Shown here: one piece after another, positions 7,479-17,033 of the stretch
How the letters are laid out: every line of letters starts with the position of its first letter
Position numbering within the stretch: the stretch's first letter is position 1
From: Robertmurraya dakarensis
GTDB taxonomy: Bacteria > Bacillota > Bacilli > Bacillales > Cytobacillaceae
Direction of reading: 5' to 3'
NCBI RefSeq assembly: GCF_900156875.1
Contig: NZ_LT707409.1
Coordinates: 2,746,627-2,810,626 of the forward strand
Length of the DNA: 64,000 bases
Notes under the pieces: model-generated
The model's input: the letters and a program-made list of their open reading frames with translations, nothing else
The model's database searches: none
What the model was told of the DNA's origin: nothing
Made by a program: the position numbers and the translations under genes

Positions 7479-8642
7479 CTATAAAGAAGCGCGATAAATC
7501 GCAAGCACATCATCACGGTTTAATTTTTTAAAGTTACCGAATTCACCGTTAACCATCGCTTTATCGGCCATTACTTCGATTTGGCTGTCATCAATATCAT
7601 AATCCGCTAAGCGGGAAGGTGCACCGATGCTGTTCCAGAACTCGCGGAGTTTTTCGATTCCTTCCAGGCCAGCTTCTTCATCACTTTTTCCTGTTGGATC
7701 AACACCGAAGACGCGGACAGCTAACTTTTTAAAGCGCTCAGGTTTCACATTCAAGTTGTGCTTCATCCAATTCGGGAATAAAATTGCCAGTCCGCCGCCA
7801 TGAGGAATATCGTAAACCGCTGAGACAGCGTGCTCAATATTATGTGTAGCCCAATCACCGCGGAAACCCATCGAGAACATTCCATTTAGTGCCATTGTTC
7901 CGTTATAAAGGATCGTTGCTCGCTCTTCATAGCTTTCCAAGTTTTCTAACAGCCTTGGTGCCGACTCCATCACCGTAAGAAGCTGGCCCTCGCACATACG
8001 ATCTTGCAATAAAGTATTTTCTTCCAAGTGGAAATAATGCTCGATGACATGTGACATCATATCAACAATGCCGTAGACAGTTTGGTCTCTTGGCACAGTA
8101 TAGGTATTTTCAGGATCAAGGATCGAGAATTTCGGGAATGTCACAGGACTTCCCCAGCCATACTTCTCCTTTGTTTCCCAATTTGTAATAACAGAACCAG
8201 CGTTCATTTCAGAACCTGTTGCAGCAAGTGTCAGCACAGTTCCAAACGGAAGTGCCTCTTTCGCGAATGCTTTTTTCGTGACGATATCCCATGCATCGCC
8301 ATCATATTTTGCTCCGGCTGCGATTGCTTTCGTGCAGTCAATAACACTGCCGCCTCCTACCGCTAGTAAAAATTCTATTCCTTCCTTTTTGCAAAGCTCC
8401 ACACCTTTTCTTACGGTAGAAATACGCGGGTTCGGCTCTACACCTGACAATTCAAAGACTTCAGCACCCAGCTCTTTTAACAATGACATGACATCATCAT
8501 AAAGTCCGCTGCGCTTAATGCTGCCGCCGCCGTAAACAAGGAGAACCTTCTTGCCGTACTTCGGTACCTCATCTTTTAACGCTTCTAGCTGCCCTTTTCC
8601 GAAGATTAATTTCGTTGGGTTCCAATATGTAAAATTGATCAT
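7479..8642 (-). CDS. yugJ: Iron-containing alcohol dehydrogenase, YugJ/YugK type
   Basis: 387 aa from ATG 8642, which follows AAGGAGG; the open frame extends 13 codons further but without a ribosome site. It is a Fe-ADH family enzyme related to clostridial NADH-dependent butanol dehydrogenase. It has the GGGS dinucleotide-binding loop ([13 protein letters not shown], about 95-107), the TGSE motif (about 147) and metal ligands in [12 protein letters not shown] and the [20 protein letters not shown] helix (about 190-275). It would reduce aldehydes to alcohols with NAD(P)H in the cytoplasm. YugJ and YugK are paralogues, so the exact symbol is a best match. Confidence 0.9.
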   Translation of the reverse strand: MINFTYWNPTKLIFGKGQLEALKDEVPKYGKKVLLVYGGGSIKRSGLYDDVMSLLKELGAEVFELSGVEPNPRISTVRKGVELCKKEGIEFLLAVGGGSVIDCTKAIAAGAKYDGDAWDIVTKKAFAKEALPFGTVLTLAATGSEMNAGSVITNWETKEKYGWGSPVTFPKFSILDPENTYTVPRDQTVYGIVDMMSHVIEHYFHLEENTLLQDRMCEGQLLTVMESAPRLLENLESYEERATILYNGTMALNGMFSMGFRGDWATHNIEHAVSAVYDIPHGGGLAILFPNWMKHNLNVKPERFKKLAVRVFGVDPTGKSDEEAGLEGIEKLREFWNSIGAPSRLADYDIDDSQIEVMADKAMVNGEFGNFKKLNRDDVLAIYRASL

Positions 8643-8792
8643 GTTTAAATCATCCTCCTTCAGGTACTTATTATCTTTCATCTTTTTTGTGAATGCAAAA
8701 ATTACGATTTTTTAAGGATTACCATTGCATATGCATAATATTCTTTTAAAAAAATCACACTATAGGTAATCCCAAATATAAGGAGGTACAGC

Positions 8793-9020
8793 ATGAGCAC
8801 AATTCAACGTATTGCATTAATTCTTACCATCATTGGGGCCATTAACTGGGGGTTAATCGGATTCTTCCAATTTGATCTTGTTGCCTCTATCTTTGGAGGA
8901 CAGGATTCAGGACTGGCAAGAATCGTCTATGGATTAGTCGGACTTGCTGGTTTAATCAACCTCGGTCTATTGTTTAAACCGAACGAGCAAACCGAACCTT
9001 CCCCTGAAGCTAGCCGTTAA
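8793..9020 (+). CDS. yuzA: DUF378 small membrane protein, YuzA
   Basis: 75 aa with two hydrophobic helices: RIALILTIIGAINWGLIGFF (about 6-25) and IVYGLVGLAGLINLGLLF (about 44-61). The NWGL motif is the DUF378 signature. ATAAGGAGG lies 7 nt before the ATG. Function unknown. In B. subtilis the next gene is, from memory, yugI; here the fumarate module lies between. Confidence 0.88.
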   Translation: MSTIQRIALILTIIGAINWGLIGFFQFDLVASIFGGQDSGLARIVYGLVGLAGLINLGLLFKPNEQTEPSPEASR

Positions 9021-9030
9021 ATTACATCAA

Positions 9031-9061
9031 ACAATCCTTGCTGATTTCCAGCAAGGATTGT
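9031..9061 (+). terminator. Terminator of yuzA
   Basis: A 13-bp perfect stem (9031-9043 with 9049-9061) around a 5-nt loop. It also closes the minus-strand regulator gene that ends at 9076. Confidence 0.8.
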
Positions 9062-9075
9062 TCATTTCAACTTTC

Positions 9076-9783
9076 CTAAAAAAACTCAGCAATCTTACAC
9101 TCATCTTCCGCTTTATATAAAAAATGTATACTCGGACGCCCAACGGAACCATGGTACACCCTGGCATCCAATGCATTTATTTCGCTTAAAAAGTTCAAAT
9201 ACTTTCTAACCGAAACACTTGAAATCCCTGTTTTTTTAGCAAGCTCTTCCGATTCAAAAGCTATGCCTTCTAATTTCTTCATTTCGGTAAGAATGATTCT
9301 TAATGTTGGCTTCGTCAATCCCTTTGGTAATTCCTTGGATGTTGAGGATGTTTGTTTTGAAAAAAAGCTTTTATCCAGTTCAGCTTGGGAGAAAGCTCTT
9401 TTCCCCTTCATTAAACTTTTCCGATCCTGATAGGAATGAAGAGCTTCACTCAGCCGTATGAATGAAAAGGGCTTGATCAGGTAATCAATTGCGCCCAGCC
9501 TAACTGCATCTTGAACGGTGATTAAATCTGATGCTGCTGTTATCAGAATAACATCGATTTTCTTGTCATTTTCCCTTATGATTCTCAATAGCTCAAGTCC
9601 TGTCCCACCTGGCATATAAACATCTAGAAGAATTAAATCAACTATATTTGATTCTAAAAACCTCGCGGCATCCATTACACTTCCTGCCACCCCAACTGTT
9701 TGAAAGCCTTCTAATGAATCAACAAATTTCTTATTTAGTTCTGCAACCATTGGGTCGTCTTCCACAATAAATACCTTAATCAA
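9076..9783 (-). CDS. Response regulator, CitT/DcuR/MalR family
   Basis: 235 aa. A receiver domain (1-115) has acidic pocket D9-D10, phosphoacceptor D54 (LLDVYMPGG) and K104 (LIKPF). A C-terminal winged/HTH DNA-binding region (about 155-225) reads SEELAKKTGISSVSVRKYLNFL, as in CitB/DcuR regulators. Its start overlaps the kinase gene by 4 bp, so the pair is co-translated. By context it likely activates the dicarboxylate exchanger, fumarase and fumarate reductase genes upstream on the same strand. In B. subtilis the related pair MalK-MalR controls malate uptake. Confidence 0.9.
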   Translation of the reverse strand: MIKVFIVEDDPMVAELNKKFVDSLEGFQTVGVAGSVMDAARFLESNIVDLILLDVYMPGGTGLELLRIIRENDKKIDVILITAASDLITVQDAVRLGAIDYLIKPFSFIRLSEALHSYQDRKSLMKGKRAFSQAELDKSFFSKQTSSTSKELPKGLTKPTLRIILTEMKKLEGIAFESEELAKKTGISSVSVRKYLNFLSEINALDARVYHGSVGRPSIHFLYKAEDECKIAEFF

Positions 9784-11387
9784 GTCTGATCTCTCCCTGC
9801 ATTATACGGTATTTCCAATACAAATATAGTTCCTTTGTTTTCTTCAGAAGTAAACGCAAGGCACCCGCCATATTTTTCTGCTGACTTTTTCGCCAAATAA
9901 AGTCCATAGCCTCTCTTTTCACCCTTGCTGGAAAAACCTTTATCAAATAAATTACCCTTATCAACTTCTCTAATGCCTACACCTGAATCTTCAACCACTA
10001 CAGTTAAAAGCTCCCCATCAAAAAGTAGTGACATCGATACCTTTTTATCTTCTGATTTTTCAACGGCATCGGCAGCATTTTGAATAAGATTTCCCATGAT
10101 CGTAATCAAGTCATGGGTAAACTCCTGATTATTTGTATTAGGGATTACGTTTTCAATCGAAAGTTCTAGAGCGATCCCCTTCTCTCTGGCTGCACTATGC
10201 TTCCCAATGATAAAACCTGCTAGGTACGGATTTTTAATCTTTCTCGTAATATTCTCCATCTCATCCTGGCTGTTGTGGACAATTCTGTTGATATAATTTG
10301 ACATGCTGTCATATTCCTTCAATGTTAATAGCCCTAAAATGACATGAAGCCTATTCATAAATTCATGTGATTGCGCACGTAAAACTTCTGCGTAATGCTT
10401 TACACCCGAGAGCTGTTCCGCCAGCAGACGAACTTCTGATTGGTCCCTAAAGGTAGAAATGGCGCCGGCTATTTTTCCATTAACAATAATCGGGACCGAG
10501 TTAATTAATAATTTCACATCTTTGATTTGAGATTCTTCATCCTCAAGTGATTCCCCAGTCTTTAAAACACGCACCAACACTGAGTCCTTGACGAACAGAT
10601 CGATATGCTTTCCTGTCTCAATTTTATCCATCCCTGTCTTCTTAAAAATTTCCTCAGCTGATCTATTTACAATGGTGATATTCCCGGTATGATCAACTGC
10701 AATAATTCCTTCACGAACAGATTCCAACATCCTATTTCTCTCTTGATGTATTTTCGCAATTTCAAATGGCTCGAGTCCATATAAGATTTTTTTTATAAAA
10801 TGAGCAATTACTACAGCACCAAAAATTCCGATTAATAGACCATAAGAGATACCAATCGCATTATCCTTTTGAACGGAGAGGATTTCTTTCTCCAGCTCGT
10901 CGATTAGTACTCCTACAGCAACCGCGCCTATCTGTGTCCCATTTGAATTATAAACAGGCGTAAACGTTCTTAACGACACACCGAGAGTTCCTTCTGATAT
11001 CGAAACATATTCCTTTCCAGAAAGAACAGGATCCTCGTCACCGCCCTTAAATCTCTTCCCAATTTCATCGGGGTCTGGGTGAGATTTACGGACTCCATCC
11101 ATATCCATGACAACAATGAACTGAACATCGAGCTCCTTTATTAACTTTTCTGTGTAATCTTGAATACGGGGCTCAGGAATTATCCCCTCCAATCCGCCAA
11201 TGACTATGGGGGCGTTCGCTATGATTCTTGAGACATGAAAGGCGACTTCTTCTTTATGTTTCTTCACTCTATCTGAAACCGCTTTATCAGCACGTATATT
11301 CATCATCAACAGTGACATCAGCACAACTATACAAACCAATAGGACGATCATGAGCTTCAAAGATAACTTGTTTCGCAACTCTTCCAC
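9780..11387 (-). CDS. Sensor histidine kinase, DcuS/CitA/MalK family
   Basis: 535 aa. TM1 (about 12-29), an extracytoplasmic Cache/PAS-like ligand domain (33-172), TM2 (about 176-198), a cytoplasmic PAS (215-320), phosphoacceptor H341 in RAQSHEFMNRLH, then an HATPase with N-box NLIQNAADAV, DSGVGI and GYGLYLAKK. The ligand loop VRKSHPDP (R100, H103) and R140 match the positions that bind C4-dicarboxylate or citrate in DcuS/CitA. It therefore probably senses external fumarate, malate, succinate or tartrate. The start is uncertain: GTG 11387 is listed, but TTG 11378 has a better-spaced GGTGG. Confidence 0.9.
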   Translation of the reverse strand: MEELRNKLSLKLMIVLLVCIVVLMSLLMMNIRADKAVSDRVKKHKEEVAFHVSRIIANAPIVIGGLEGIIPEPRIQDYTEKLIKELDVQFIVVMDMDGVRKSHPDPDEIGKRFKGGDEDPVLSGKEYVSISEGTLGVSLRTFTPVYNSNGTQIGAVAVGVLIDELEKEILSVQKDNAIGISYGLLIGIFGAVVIAHFIKKILYGLEPFEIAKIHQERNRMLESVREGIIAVDHTGNITIVNRSAEEIFKKTGMDKIETGKHIDLFVKDSVLVRVLKTGESLEDEESQIKDVKLLINSVPIIVNGKIAGAISTFRDQSEVRLLAEQLSGVKHYAEVLRAQSHEFMNRLHVILGLLTLKEYDSMSNYINRIVHNSQDEMENITRKIKNPYLAGFIIGKHSAAREKGIALELSIENVIPNTNNQEFTHDLITIMGNLIQNAADAVEKSEDKKVSMSLLFDGELLTVVVEDSGVGIREVDKGNLFDKGFSSKGEKRGYGLYLAKKSAEKYGGCLAFTSEENKGTIFVLEIPYNAGRDQT

Positions 11388-11475
11388 CGCTTTATTTATG
11401 ACTTCTCTATTATGATAAAACAGAAAGGATGCTTATAACTGCACATTTCTTGTCTATTTCAGCAAAAATGAAATA

Positions 11476-11497
11476 GAGGACCCTTGTAAGGATCCTC
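11476..11497 (-). terminator. Terminator after the 116-aa gene
   Basis: GAGGATCCTT-ACAA-GGGTCCTC on the minus strand is followed by a T-rich stretch. It separates the enzyme genes from the sensor-regulator pair. Confidence 0.55.
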
Positions 11498-11504
11498 ATT
11501 GTGG

Positions 11505-11855
11505 TTATAGTGGTATTTTTGTTTTTTTATAATATTTATAAATGCCCGTCTTTATTCTTACATGAAGCTGTTCTTCTATTTGTCCGAACCAGCACTTTTC
11601 AATTTCTCCTGGCGTAAATTTTGCTAATCCTCCTTTTACTTTTATCCACAGCTTTGAATCATGATCCTGAAAATAACCTGTAATGGATGTGGATAGCGGA
11701 TGAAACGGTTCTCTGCTGGAGTGAATAGTTCCGTAATAGATATAGCTTTCGCCGTACTGATCGTGGATCCAGTCATCCTCGCGATTGAGCAGCCACAGCA
11801 TCCCTTTTTCAATATTCCCGACCAATTTTGCCTTCTTTTCATAGGTATATTTCAT
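11505..11855 (-). CDS. Hypothetical 116-aa soluble protein in the fumarate module
   Basis: I do not recognise the family. The protein is basic, rich in Trp, Tyr, Lys and Ile, has no signal peptide or membrane helix, and no Cys-based metal site. AAAGGGG lies 10 nt before the ATG. It sits between the third fumarate reductase subunit (48 bp upstream) and the sensor kinase, with its own terminator at 11476-11497. A TGAA-N4-TTCA palindrome (11876-11887) lies about 20 bp upstream. Membership of the module is inferred from position and strand only. Confidence 0.65.
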   Translation of the reverse strand: MKYTYEKKAKLVGNIEKGMLWLLNREDDWIHDQYGESYIYYGTIHSSREPFHPLSTSITGYFQDHDSKLWIKVKGGLAKFTPGEIEKCWFGQIEEQLHVRIKTGIYKYYKKTKIPL

Positions 11856-11875
11856 AGAAAATATCCCCTTTTAGA

Positions 11876-11887
11876 TGAAACACTTCA
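11876..11887. promoter_or_regulatory. TGAA-N4-TTCA palindrome identical to the one upstream of the exchanger
   Basis: TGAAACACTTCA here is the same 12-mer as at 18811-18822, in front of the dicarboxylate transporter. The flanking bases are weaker (ATGAA, not GTGAA), so it may be a degenerate operator for the same regulator. Confidence 0.35.
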
Positions 11888-11902
11888 TTTCTCTCTAACT
11901 TT

Positions 11903-12787
11903 TTAGACAAGCTGCAAACTCCGTCTTAGCATTGGAATCGCATCAACCACATGACGTTGAATCGCAAGTTCCTCAGGTGAAAGACCTAACGCCAGCCCAA
12001 TCAGCTGCGGTAAGTGAAGAATTGGCATCGTAATATCTTCCTTAAAGCCTTTTTGAGCATCCGGCTGATAAGCATCAAGCTGCATTTGGCACAGCGGACA
12101 AGGTGTTACTAAACAATCAGCACCAGATGTTTTAGATGATAAGGTATTCATTCCCGTTAGTCCCATAACTTCTTTTTCGGCAGGAAAGACGGAATGGAAG
12201 CCGCAGCAAGCAAGTCTTTGATCAAATTCAACACTTTCGGCTCCAAGTACTTCCGCTACCATTTCCATTGATTGTGGATTACGGTGATTTTCAAAGCCCA
12301 TAATTTTCGGCGGCATTAAAATATGACAGCCGTAGAAGTTCGCAACTTTTAATCCTGTTAATGGGCGAACGACTTTCTTCCTTAAATTCTCAAGCCCATA
12401 TTCTTCAATCAGCATCCACAATAAATGGGTCACTTCCGTATTTCCCTTATACTGCATGCCTGTCCCTCTCAGGCTTTCATTAACTCTCGTTTTAAGGTTA
12501 TCATTGCGGTCCAGCTTATCCTTTGCAGTGCGAAGCATGAGTGTACATGTGTTGCATACTGTAATAATTTTCGATACTCCCAGCTCTTCACCCAAGGCGA
12601 TATTGCGTGCGTTGATTGAGGTAGCTAAGAAGTCATCCACGTCCTGAATATGGCTTGCCCCGCAGCATGTCCATCCCTTTAACTCAATCAGTTCAATTCC
12701 CAATGCCTCTGCAACTTTCAGGGTGGATATCATTAATTCTTCTTCAGCCGATTCTAACGTACATCCTGGAAAGAAAGCGTATCTCAT
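11903..12787 (-). CDS. Fumarate reductase/succinate dehydrogenase CCG-domain subunit (SdhE/MfrE, HdrB-like)
   Basis: 294 aa with two cysteine-rich CCG domains: C9, C41-C42, C78/C81 and C154, C194-C195, C230/C233. These bind an unusual Fe-S cluster in heterodisulfide reductase HdrB and in the third subunit of type-E succinate:quinone reductases. The subunit is thought to link the flavoprotein and Fe-S subunits to quinone or thiols without heme. It overlaps the Fe-S subunit gene by 4 bp, a typical coupled pair. No transmembrane anchor gene follows. It differs from the SdhCAB complex with a cytochrome b anchor that is usual in Bacillus. Confidence 0.88.
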   Translation of the reverse strand: MRYAFFPGCTLESAEEELMISTLKVAEALGIELIELKGWTCCGASHIQDVDDFLATSINARNIALGEELGVSKIITVCNTCTLMLRTAKDKLDRNDNLKTRVNESLRGTGMQYKGNTEVTHLLWMLIEEYGLENLRKKVVRPLTGLKVANFYGCHILMPPKIMGFENHRNPQSMEMVAEVLGAESVEFDQRLACCGFHSVFPAEKEVMGLTGMNTLSSKTSGADCLVTPCPLCQMQLDAYQPDAQKGFKEDITMPILHLPQLIGLALGLSPEELAIQRHVVDAIPMLRRSLQLV

Positions 12788-13740
12788 CGGTTTTCGACCT
12801 CCTCAGCATACTTATAAATTTCTTGAACCCCTTTAATTCCTTCAACTGCTTTTGGCATATGAAATGGGTTAATTTTTCCTTTTTTAATCATTCTCAGTGC
12901 AAAAGGAACCTTCGTTGTTGCCGTTTTGAAAAGACCATCTGTCTTAATCGGCAGCATCGTTTCATTTAATCGTCCTTTTGTACGAACATCGTTCACAAAT
13001 GCGAAAGCATGCTTTGCTCCCTGGTTATTAACTTCACCCATTCTAATTGATTCCTGACGTAAGAAAGCAACTTGCTCTGTTAGCGGAATCCCTTTTGGAC
13101 AACTCGTTGCACACTGCATGCAGTGCATACATTTCCATAGTTCATTTTCAATAACAGGTCGAATATGCTCCTCAGGGGAACCATCCCTCGAATCGACTGC
13201 GAAACGGTAAGCACGATTTAGAATAAATGGATCTAGGTATGTTCCATCATTCACAGCCAATTGATTACATTCTGAAGCACAGATCCCGCAGAGAATACAG
13301 TCTGTCGGGGAAGCAATATGATGAAAGTCCTCTTCGCTTTGAATAAAACCTCCTTCAACATCTCCTTCTACTGATGGAATTAACCATGGCTTCACTTTCT
13401 CCATTTTCTCCATCTTTGGCTCCCACGCAACGGCGAGGTCTTTAATGACTTCAAAACTTCCCATTGGTTCAAAAGTTAAGTAGTCTGTTTTGAATGTATC
13501 AAGGACTTCATCAAGCGATGTTTTACATGCCAAGTAGGATGATCCGTTCACTTTAACTCCACAGCTTCCGCAAATAGCATGTCGGCAAGCTGATGTAAAG
13601 ACCAGTGTGGGATCGAACTGTTCACGGATAGAGGTAAGAGCCCAAAGGATCGTCTTCCCTTTTTCATATGCTAATTGATAATCCTGATACCATTCTTTGT
13701 TCCCATCGAATCGTTTGATTTTAAAATGTATCTTTCTCAT
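12784..13740 (-). CDS. Fumarate reductase/succinate dehydrogenase iron-sulfur subunit
   Basis: 318 aa. An N-terminal plant-type [2Fe-2S] domain has CRHAICGSCG and a fourth Cys (about 55-75). A C-terminal ferredoxin domain has CILCGICASEC (about 148-158) and CMHCMQCATSCPKG (about 205-218) for the [4Fe-4S] and [3Fe-4S] clusters. It carries electrons between the flavin subunit and the CCG subunit. The ATG at 13740 shares its A with the TGA of the flavoprotein gene, and it overlaps the next gene by 4 bp. Confidence 0.92.
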   Translation of the reverse strand: MRKIHFKIKRFDGNKEWYQDYQLAYEKGKTILWALTSIREQFDPTLVFTSACRHAICGSCGVKVNGSSYLACKTSLDEVLDTFKTDYLTFEPMGSFEVIKDLAVAWEPKMEKMEKVKPWLIPSVEGDVEGGFIQSEEDFHHIASPTDCILCGICASECNQLAVNDGTYLDPFILNRAYRFAVDSRDGSPEEHIRPVIENELWKCMHCMQCATSCPKGIPLTEQVAFLRQESIRMGEVNNQGAKHAFAFVNDVRTKGRLNETMLPIKTDGLFKTATTKVPFALRMIKKGKINPFHMPKAVEGIKGVQEIYKYAEEVENR

Positions 13741-15449
13741 CAATACTTCCGCTCCTCCGGCTGATATTTCGTAATGGTAACTGGGCTATACTCGAGACGA
13801 TATTTTTTGCCTTCGTTATGAATGAGCGTATGCTTTAAGAATTTCTCATCATCACGGGTTGGATAATCACCTCGGGAATGTGACCCGCGGCTTTCCTTCC
13901 GATTAATAGCCCCCATCGCGACTGCTTTTGCTAATTTTAATAGATTGCCAATTTCCACATAGTTGATAAACGCCATATTGTATTTTTCAGAAGAATCTCC
14001 GATATAAGCTTCTTTAAATTGTTCTAGTAAAACTTCAATTGTGTCGCATGCTTTTTGCATTTCTTTTTCCGTTCGGAAGATTCCTACGTTGTACCACATC
14101 GTCTCTGCCATCTTGTCACGGATTTCGAACATGTTAATACCTGTTTTCTTCTCGCGCATCTTTTTGAATTTTTTCACCCAATTTTCTGCATCTTGTTGAA
14201 GCTTTTTAGCATCAGTAAAGCTGCGCTTCTTCGCGGTATCCCTTGCGCCAAGTCCTGCGTATTTACCAAACAGCACCACATCAGCTACTGAATTGCCTCC
14301 TAGGCGGTTAGCTCCGTGAATGGAAACAGCACAGCATTCACCAGCAGCATGGATCCCTTCGATTGGAGTTGCACATGTTTTGTAATCACTTACATGAATT
14401 CCACCCATCATATAATGGCAGCTTGGGCGAATAGGCACCGGATCTGTAATTAAATCTACGCCTTCGAAATCCATCGCCAGTTCCCGCACCTGCGGCAAGC
14501 GTTCCATAATTTTTTCTTTTCCTAAATGACGCAGGTCCATCAATACATAGGATCCCATTCCGTCACCGAAACCTCTGCCTTCTTTAATCTCTGTCTCAAT
14601 ACTGCGGGAAACAAGATCACGTGGTCCAAGCTCCATTTTTTCAGGAGCATAGCGTGCCATGAATCTTTCTCCATCTTTATTTATTAAATATCCGCCTTCT
14701 CCGCGGCAAGCTTCCGATAACAGTACACCCGTAGAAGCTAGGCCAGTTGGATGAAATTGAACGAATTCTGGATCTTTTATTGGGATACCGACATCAAAGC
14801 AGGCTGCCGTTCCGTCTCCAGTCATATTGATCGCATTAGTTGTTCGGCTCCAATAGACACGTCCAAATCCACCAGTAGCAATGACCACTGATTTTGCTTG
14901 GATGGCATGAATTTCACCTGTTCGGATATCCATGGCAACCAATCCTTGAAACTTTCCTTTGTCAACTGATAATGACAATAAATACCAATCATTATGAAAG
15001 TTTACCTTATTTTTTAAGCATTGTTCATATAAAGCATGTAGGATAACATGCCCTGTTTTATCGGCTGAATAACAGGTTCTTGGGCTTGAAGCTCCTCCGA
15101 ATGGACGCTGTGCAACCCTTCCGTTTTCATCACGAGAGAATGGTACCCCCATGTAATCTAACTCTGAAATAAGTTCTGGCATATGAGTGGTGAAAAACTC
15201 AACAGCGTCCTGGTCAGCTAAGAAATCGCTTCCTTTAACGGTATCGCGAAAATGCTTTTCAATGGAGTCTGTTGCATCACGATATCCCATTGCTGCATTG
15301 ATGCCGCCTTGTGCAGCACCTGTATGTGAACGAGTCGGAAAAATTTTACTAAGTACAGCTACGCTTAAATTAGGATCTTTACTGGCATATAGGGCTGACA
15401 TCATTCCCGCACCGCCAGCTCCTACGATTACTACATCGTATTTCAACAT
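13740..15449 (-). CDS. Fumarate reductase/succinate dehydrogenase flavoprotein subunit
   Basis: 569 aa. The N-terminal FAD Rossmann motif is VIVGAGGAGMMSAL (7-20). H42 in RSHTGAAQGG is the expected site of covalent FAD attachment. The dicarboxylate site includes the HPTG motif (about 228) and the HGANRLGGNS loop. There is no Tat or Sec signal, so unlike Campylobacter Mfr the complex faces the cytoplasm. Fumarate and succinate interconvert here; the partner genes (fumarase, C4 exchanger) favour fumarate reduction in vivo, but sequence alone does not fix direction. Confidence 0.92.
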   Translation of the reverse strand: MLKYDVVIVGAGGAGMMSALYASKDPNLSVAVLSKIFPTRSHTGAAQGGINAAMGYRDATDSIEKHFRDTVKGSDFLADQDAVEFFTTHMPELISELDYMGVPFSRDENGRVAQRPFGGASSPRTCYSADKTGHVILHALYEQCLKNKVNFHNDWYLLSLSVDKGKFQGLVAMDIRTGEIHAIQAKSVVIATGGFGRVYWSRTTNAINMTGDGTAACFDVGIPIKDPEFVQFHPTGLASTGVLLSEACRGEGGYLINKDGERFMARYAPEKMELGPRDLVSRSIETEIKEGRGFGDGMGSYVLMDLRHLGKEKIMERLPQVRELAMDFEGVDLITDPVPIRPSCHYMMGGIHVSDYKTCATPIEGIHAAGECCAVSIHGANRLGGNSVADVVLFGKYAGLGARDTAKKRSFTDAKKLQQDAENWVKKFKKMREKKTGINMFEIRDKMAETMWYNVGIFRTEKEMQKACDTIEVLLEQFKEAYIGDSSEKYNMAFINYVEIGNLLKLAKAVAMGAINRKESRGSHSRGDYPTRDDEKFLKHTLIHNEGKKYRLEYSPVTITKYQPEERKY

Positions 15450-15552
15450 TGGGTGAATCCCCCTTGTAATAGTCTTTTCTCACATGCCCGTTCAAGCTTC
15501 CCCATTTGTGGAGAAAATCGAACGGTGCATGAATGGTGCATAGTTCATGAAT

Positions 15553-16113
15553 TTACTCTGTAACACGATACTGGTGCACACCTAATTCGTATAAGTTATT
15601 TCCTTCTGAATCGATCGCTACAATACAAGGATAATCAACGACTTCAAGACGGCGGATAGCTTCCGGACCTAAATCATCAAACGCCACTACCTCCGCACTT
15701 TTTACGGAATCAGCGATTAAGGCTGCTGCTCCGCCAATTGCTGCGAAATAAACGACATTATTTTTGATCATACTGTCAATAACCTCTTTGCTTCTTGGAC
15801 CTTTTCCGATCATTCCTTTTAGGCCCTGTTCCATCATCGTTGGTGAGTAAGCATCCATCCGCCCGCTCGTAGTAGGCCCGCATGATCCAATTACTTTTCC
15901 TGGCTTTGCTGGAGTAGGTCCTGCGTAATAGATTACTTGATTCGTAAAATCTACCGGCAGCTCTTCTCCACTTGCAATTGCCTCGGTTAATAGCTTATGA
16001 GCTGCGTCCCTAGCCGTATAAATCACGCCTGTAATCGAAACCTGATCACCTGCTTTTAACCCTTTTACAACTTCATCCGTAAGTGGTGTACTTACCTTTT
16101 TAATATCAGTCAT
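15553..16113 (-). CDS. Class I fumarase / L-tartrate dehydratase beta subunit
   Basis: 186 aa. It is the C-terminal half of the class I fumarase fold as a separate protein: YAGPTPAKPGKVIGSCGPTTSGRMD (about 63-88, given by its outer limits) holds the substrate-binding GPTTSGRMD. It pairs with the alpha subunit encoded 16 bp upstream. The pair hydrates fumarate to malate, or dehydrates L(+)-tartrate to oxaloacetate in TtdAB enzymes; sequence inspection does not settle the substrate. Confidence 0.9.
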   Translation of the reverse strand: MTDIKKVSTPLTDEVVKGLKAGDQVSITGVIYTARDAAHKLLTEAIASGEELPVDFTNQVIYYAGPTPAKPGKVIGSCGPTTSGRMDAYSPTMMEQGLKGMIGKGPRSKEVIDSMIKNNVVYFAAIGGAAALIADSVKSAEVVAFDDLGPEAIRRLEVVDYPCIVAIDSEGNNLYELGVHQYRVTE

Positions 16114-16129
16114 GGCAGTTTCTCTCCCT

Positions 16130-16975
16130 TTATAAAATAACTTCCTTGTGGCGAGCAGCGTGGCAGTTCAAACAAACAGCAACTGGCATCGTTGCGATAT
16201 GGGTAGGATAAGTCTCGATATGAACAGCGAGTGCCGTTACCTTCCCGCCAAAGCCTTGTGGTCCGATCCCAAGCTTATTGATTTCTTCAAGCAATTCTTC
16301 TTCCAGTGCGCGATAAGCAGGATCTGGATGTGGTGCACCCGCTTCACGGGACAGCGCCTTCTTCGCTAACAGCGTGCTTTTGTCCATTGTTCCACCAACC
16401 CCTACCCCGACTATGACTGGCGGACAAGGGTTTCCGCCTGCTTCCGTTACAGCCTGGATAATAAATTTCTTCACACCCTCTAATCCCTCAGCTGGTTTTA
16501 GCATTTTAAGAGAGCCCATATTTTCGCTTCCTGCACCCTTTGGAAGAACCTGAATCTTAAGTTCATCTCCCGGTACAAGCTCCGTATAAATCACTGCTGG
16601 TGTGTTGTCTCCTGTATTTTTTCGATTAAGAACAGGATCACCTACAACGGACTTTCGTAAATAACCATCAATATATCCTTGGCGAACACCTTCATTAATC
16701 GCGTCCTGTAATGTACCGCCCGTAATATGCACTTCCTGCCCCACTTCAACAAAGACAACGACCATTCCTGTATCCTGGCACATTGGCGCATGCTCAGCAC
16801 GGGCTAATTCAACGTTTTTCACAATTTTTTCAAGACTGTACTTCCCAAACTTTGATTCTTCTTTATGTACTGCTTCACGGAGCAGTTTTTCTACATCCTC
16901 TGGAAGATTGCATGCCGCATCAATACATAATTCTTTTACCGCTGCTGAAATAACATCTACTGTAATTTCCTTCAT
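16130..16975 (-). CDS. Class I fumarase / L-tartrate dehydratase alpha subunit ([4Fe-4S])
   Basis: 281 aa. Cluster cysteines are expected at C66 (MCQDTG), C184 (NPCPP) and C271 (CLNCHA). It is the oxygen-sensitive Fe-S hydratase half of a heterodimeric class I fumarase. With the beta subunit and the fumarate reductase downstream it would convert malate or tartrate-derived acids to fumarate for reduction. The gene is 59 bp upstream-spaced from the zinc-ribbon gene, so it is probably in the same transcript. Confidence 0.92.
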   Translation of the reverse strand: MKEITVDVISAAVKELCIDAACNLPEDVEKLLREAVHKEESKFGKYSLEKIVKNVELARAEHAPMCQDTGMVVVFVEVGQEVHITGGTLQDAINEGVRQGYIDGYLRKSVVGDPVLNRKNTGDNTPAVIYTELVPGDELKIQVLPKGAGSENMGSLKMLKPAEGLEGVKKFIIQAVTEAGGNPCPPVIVGVGVGGTMDKSTLLAKKALSREAGAPHPDPAYRALEEELLEEINKLGIGPQGFGGKVTALAVHIETYPTHIATMPVAVCLNCHAARHKEVIL

Positions 16976-17033
16976 GTTAAAATCCTCTTCTTTCTTTAGT
17001 TGATTGGTAACCGTTGCTGGAATCTATTTCTTT

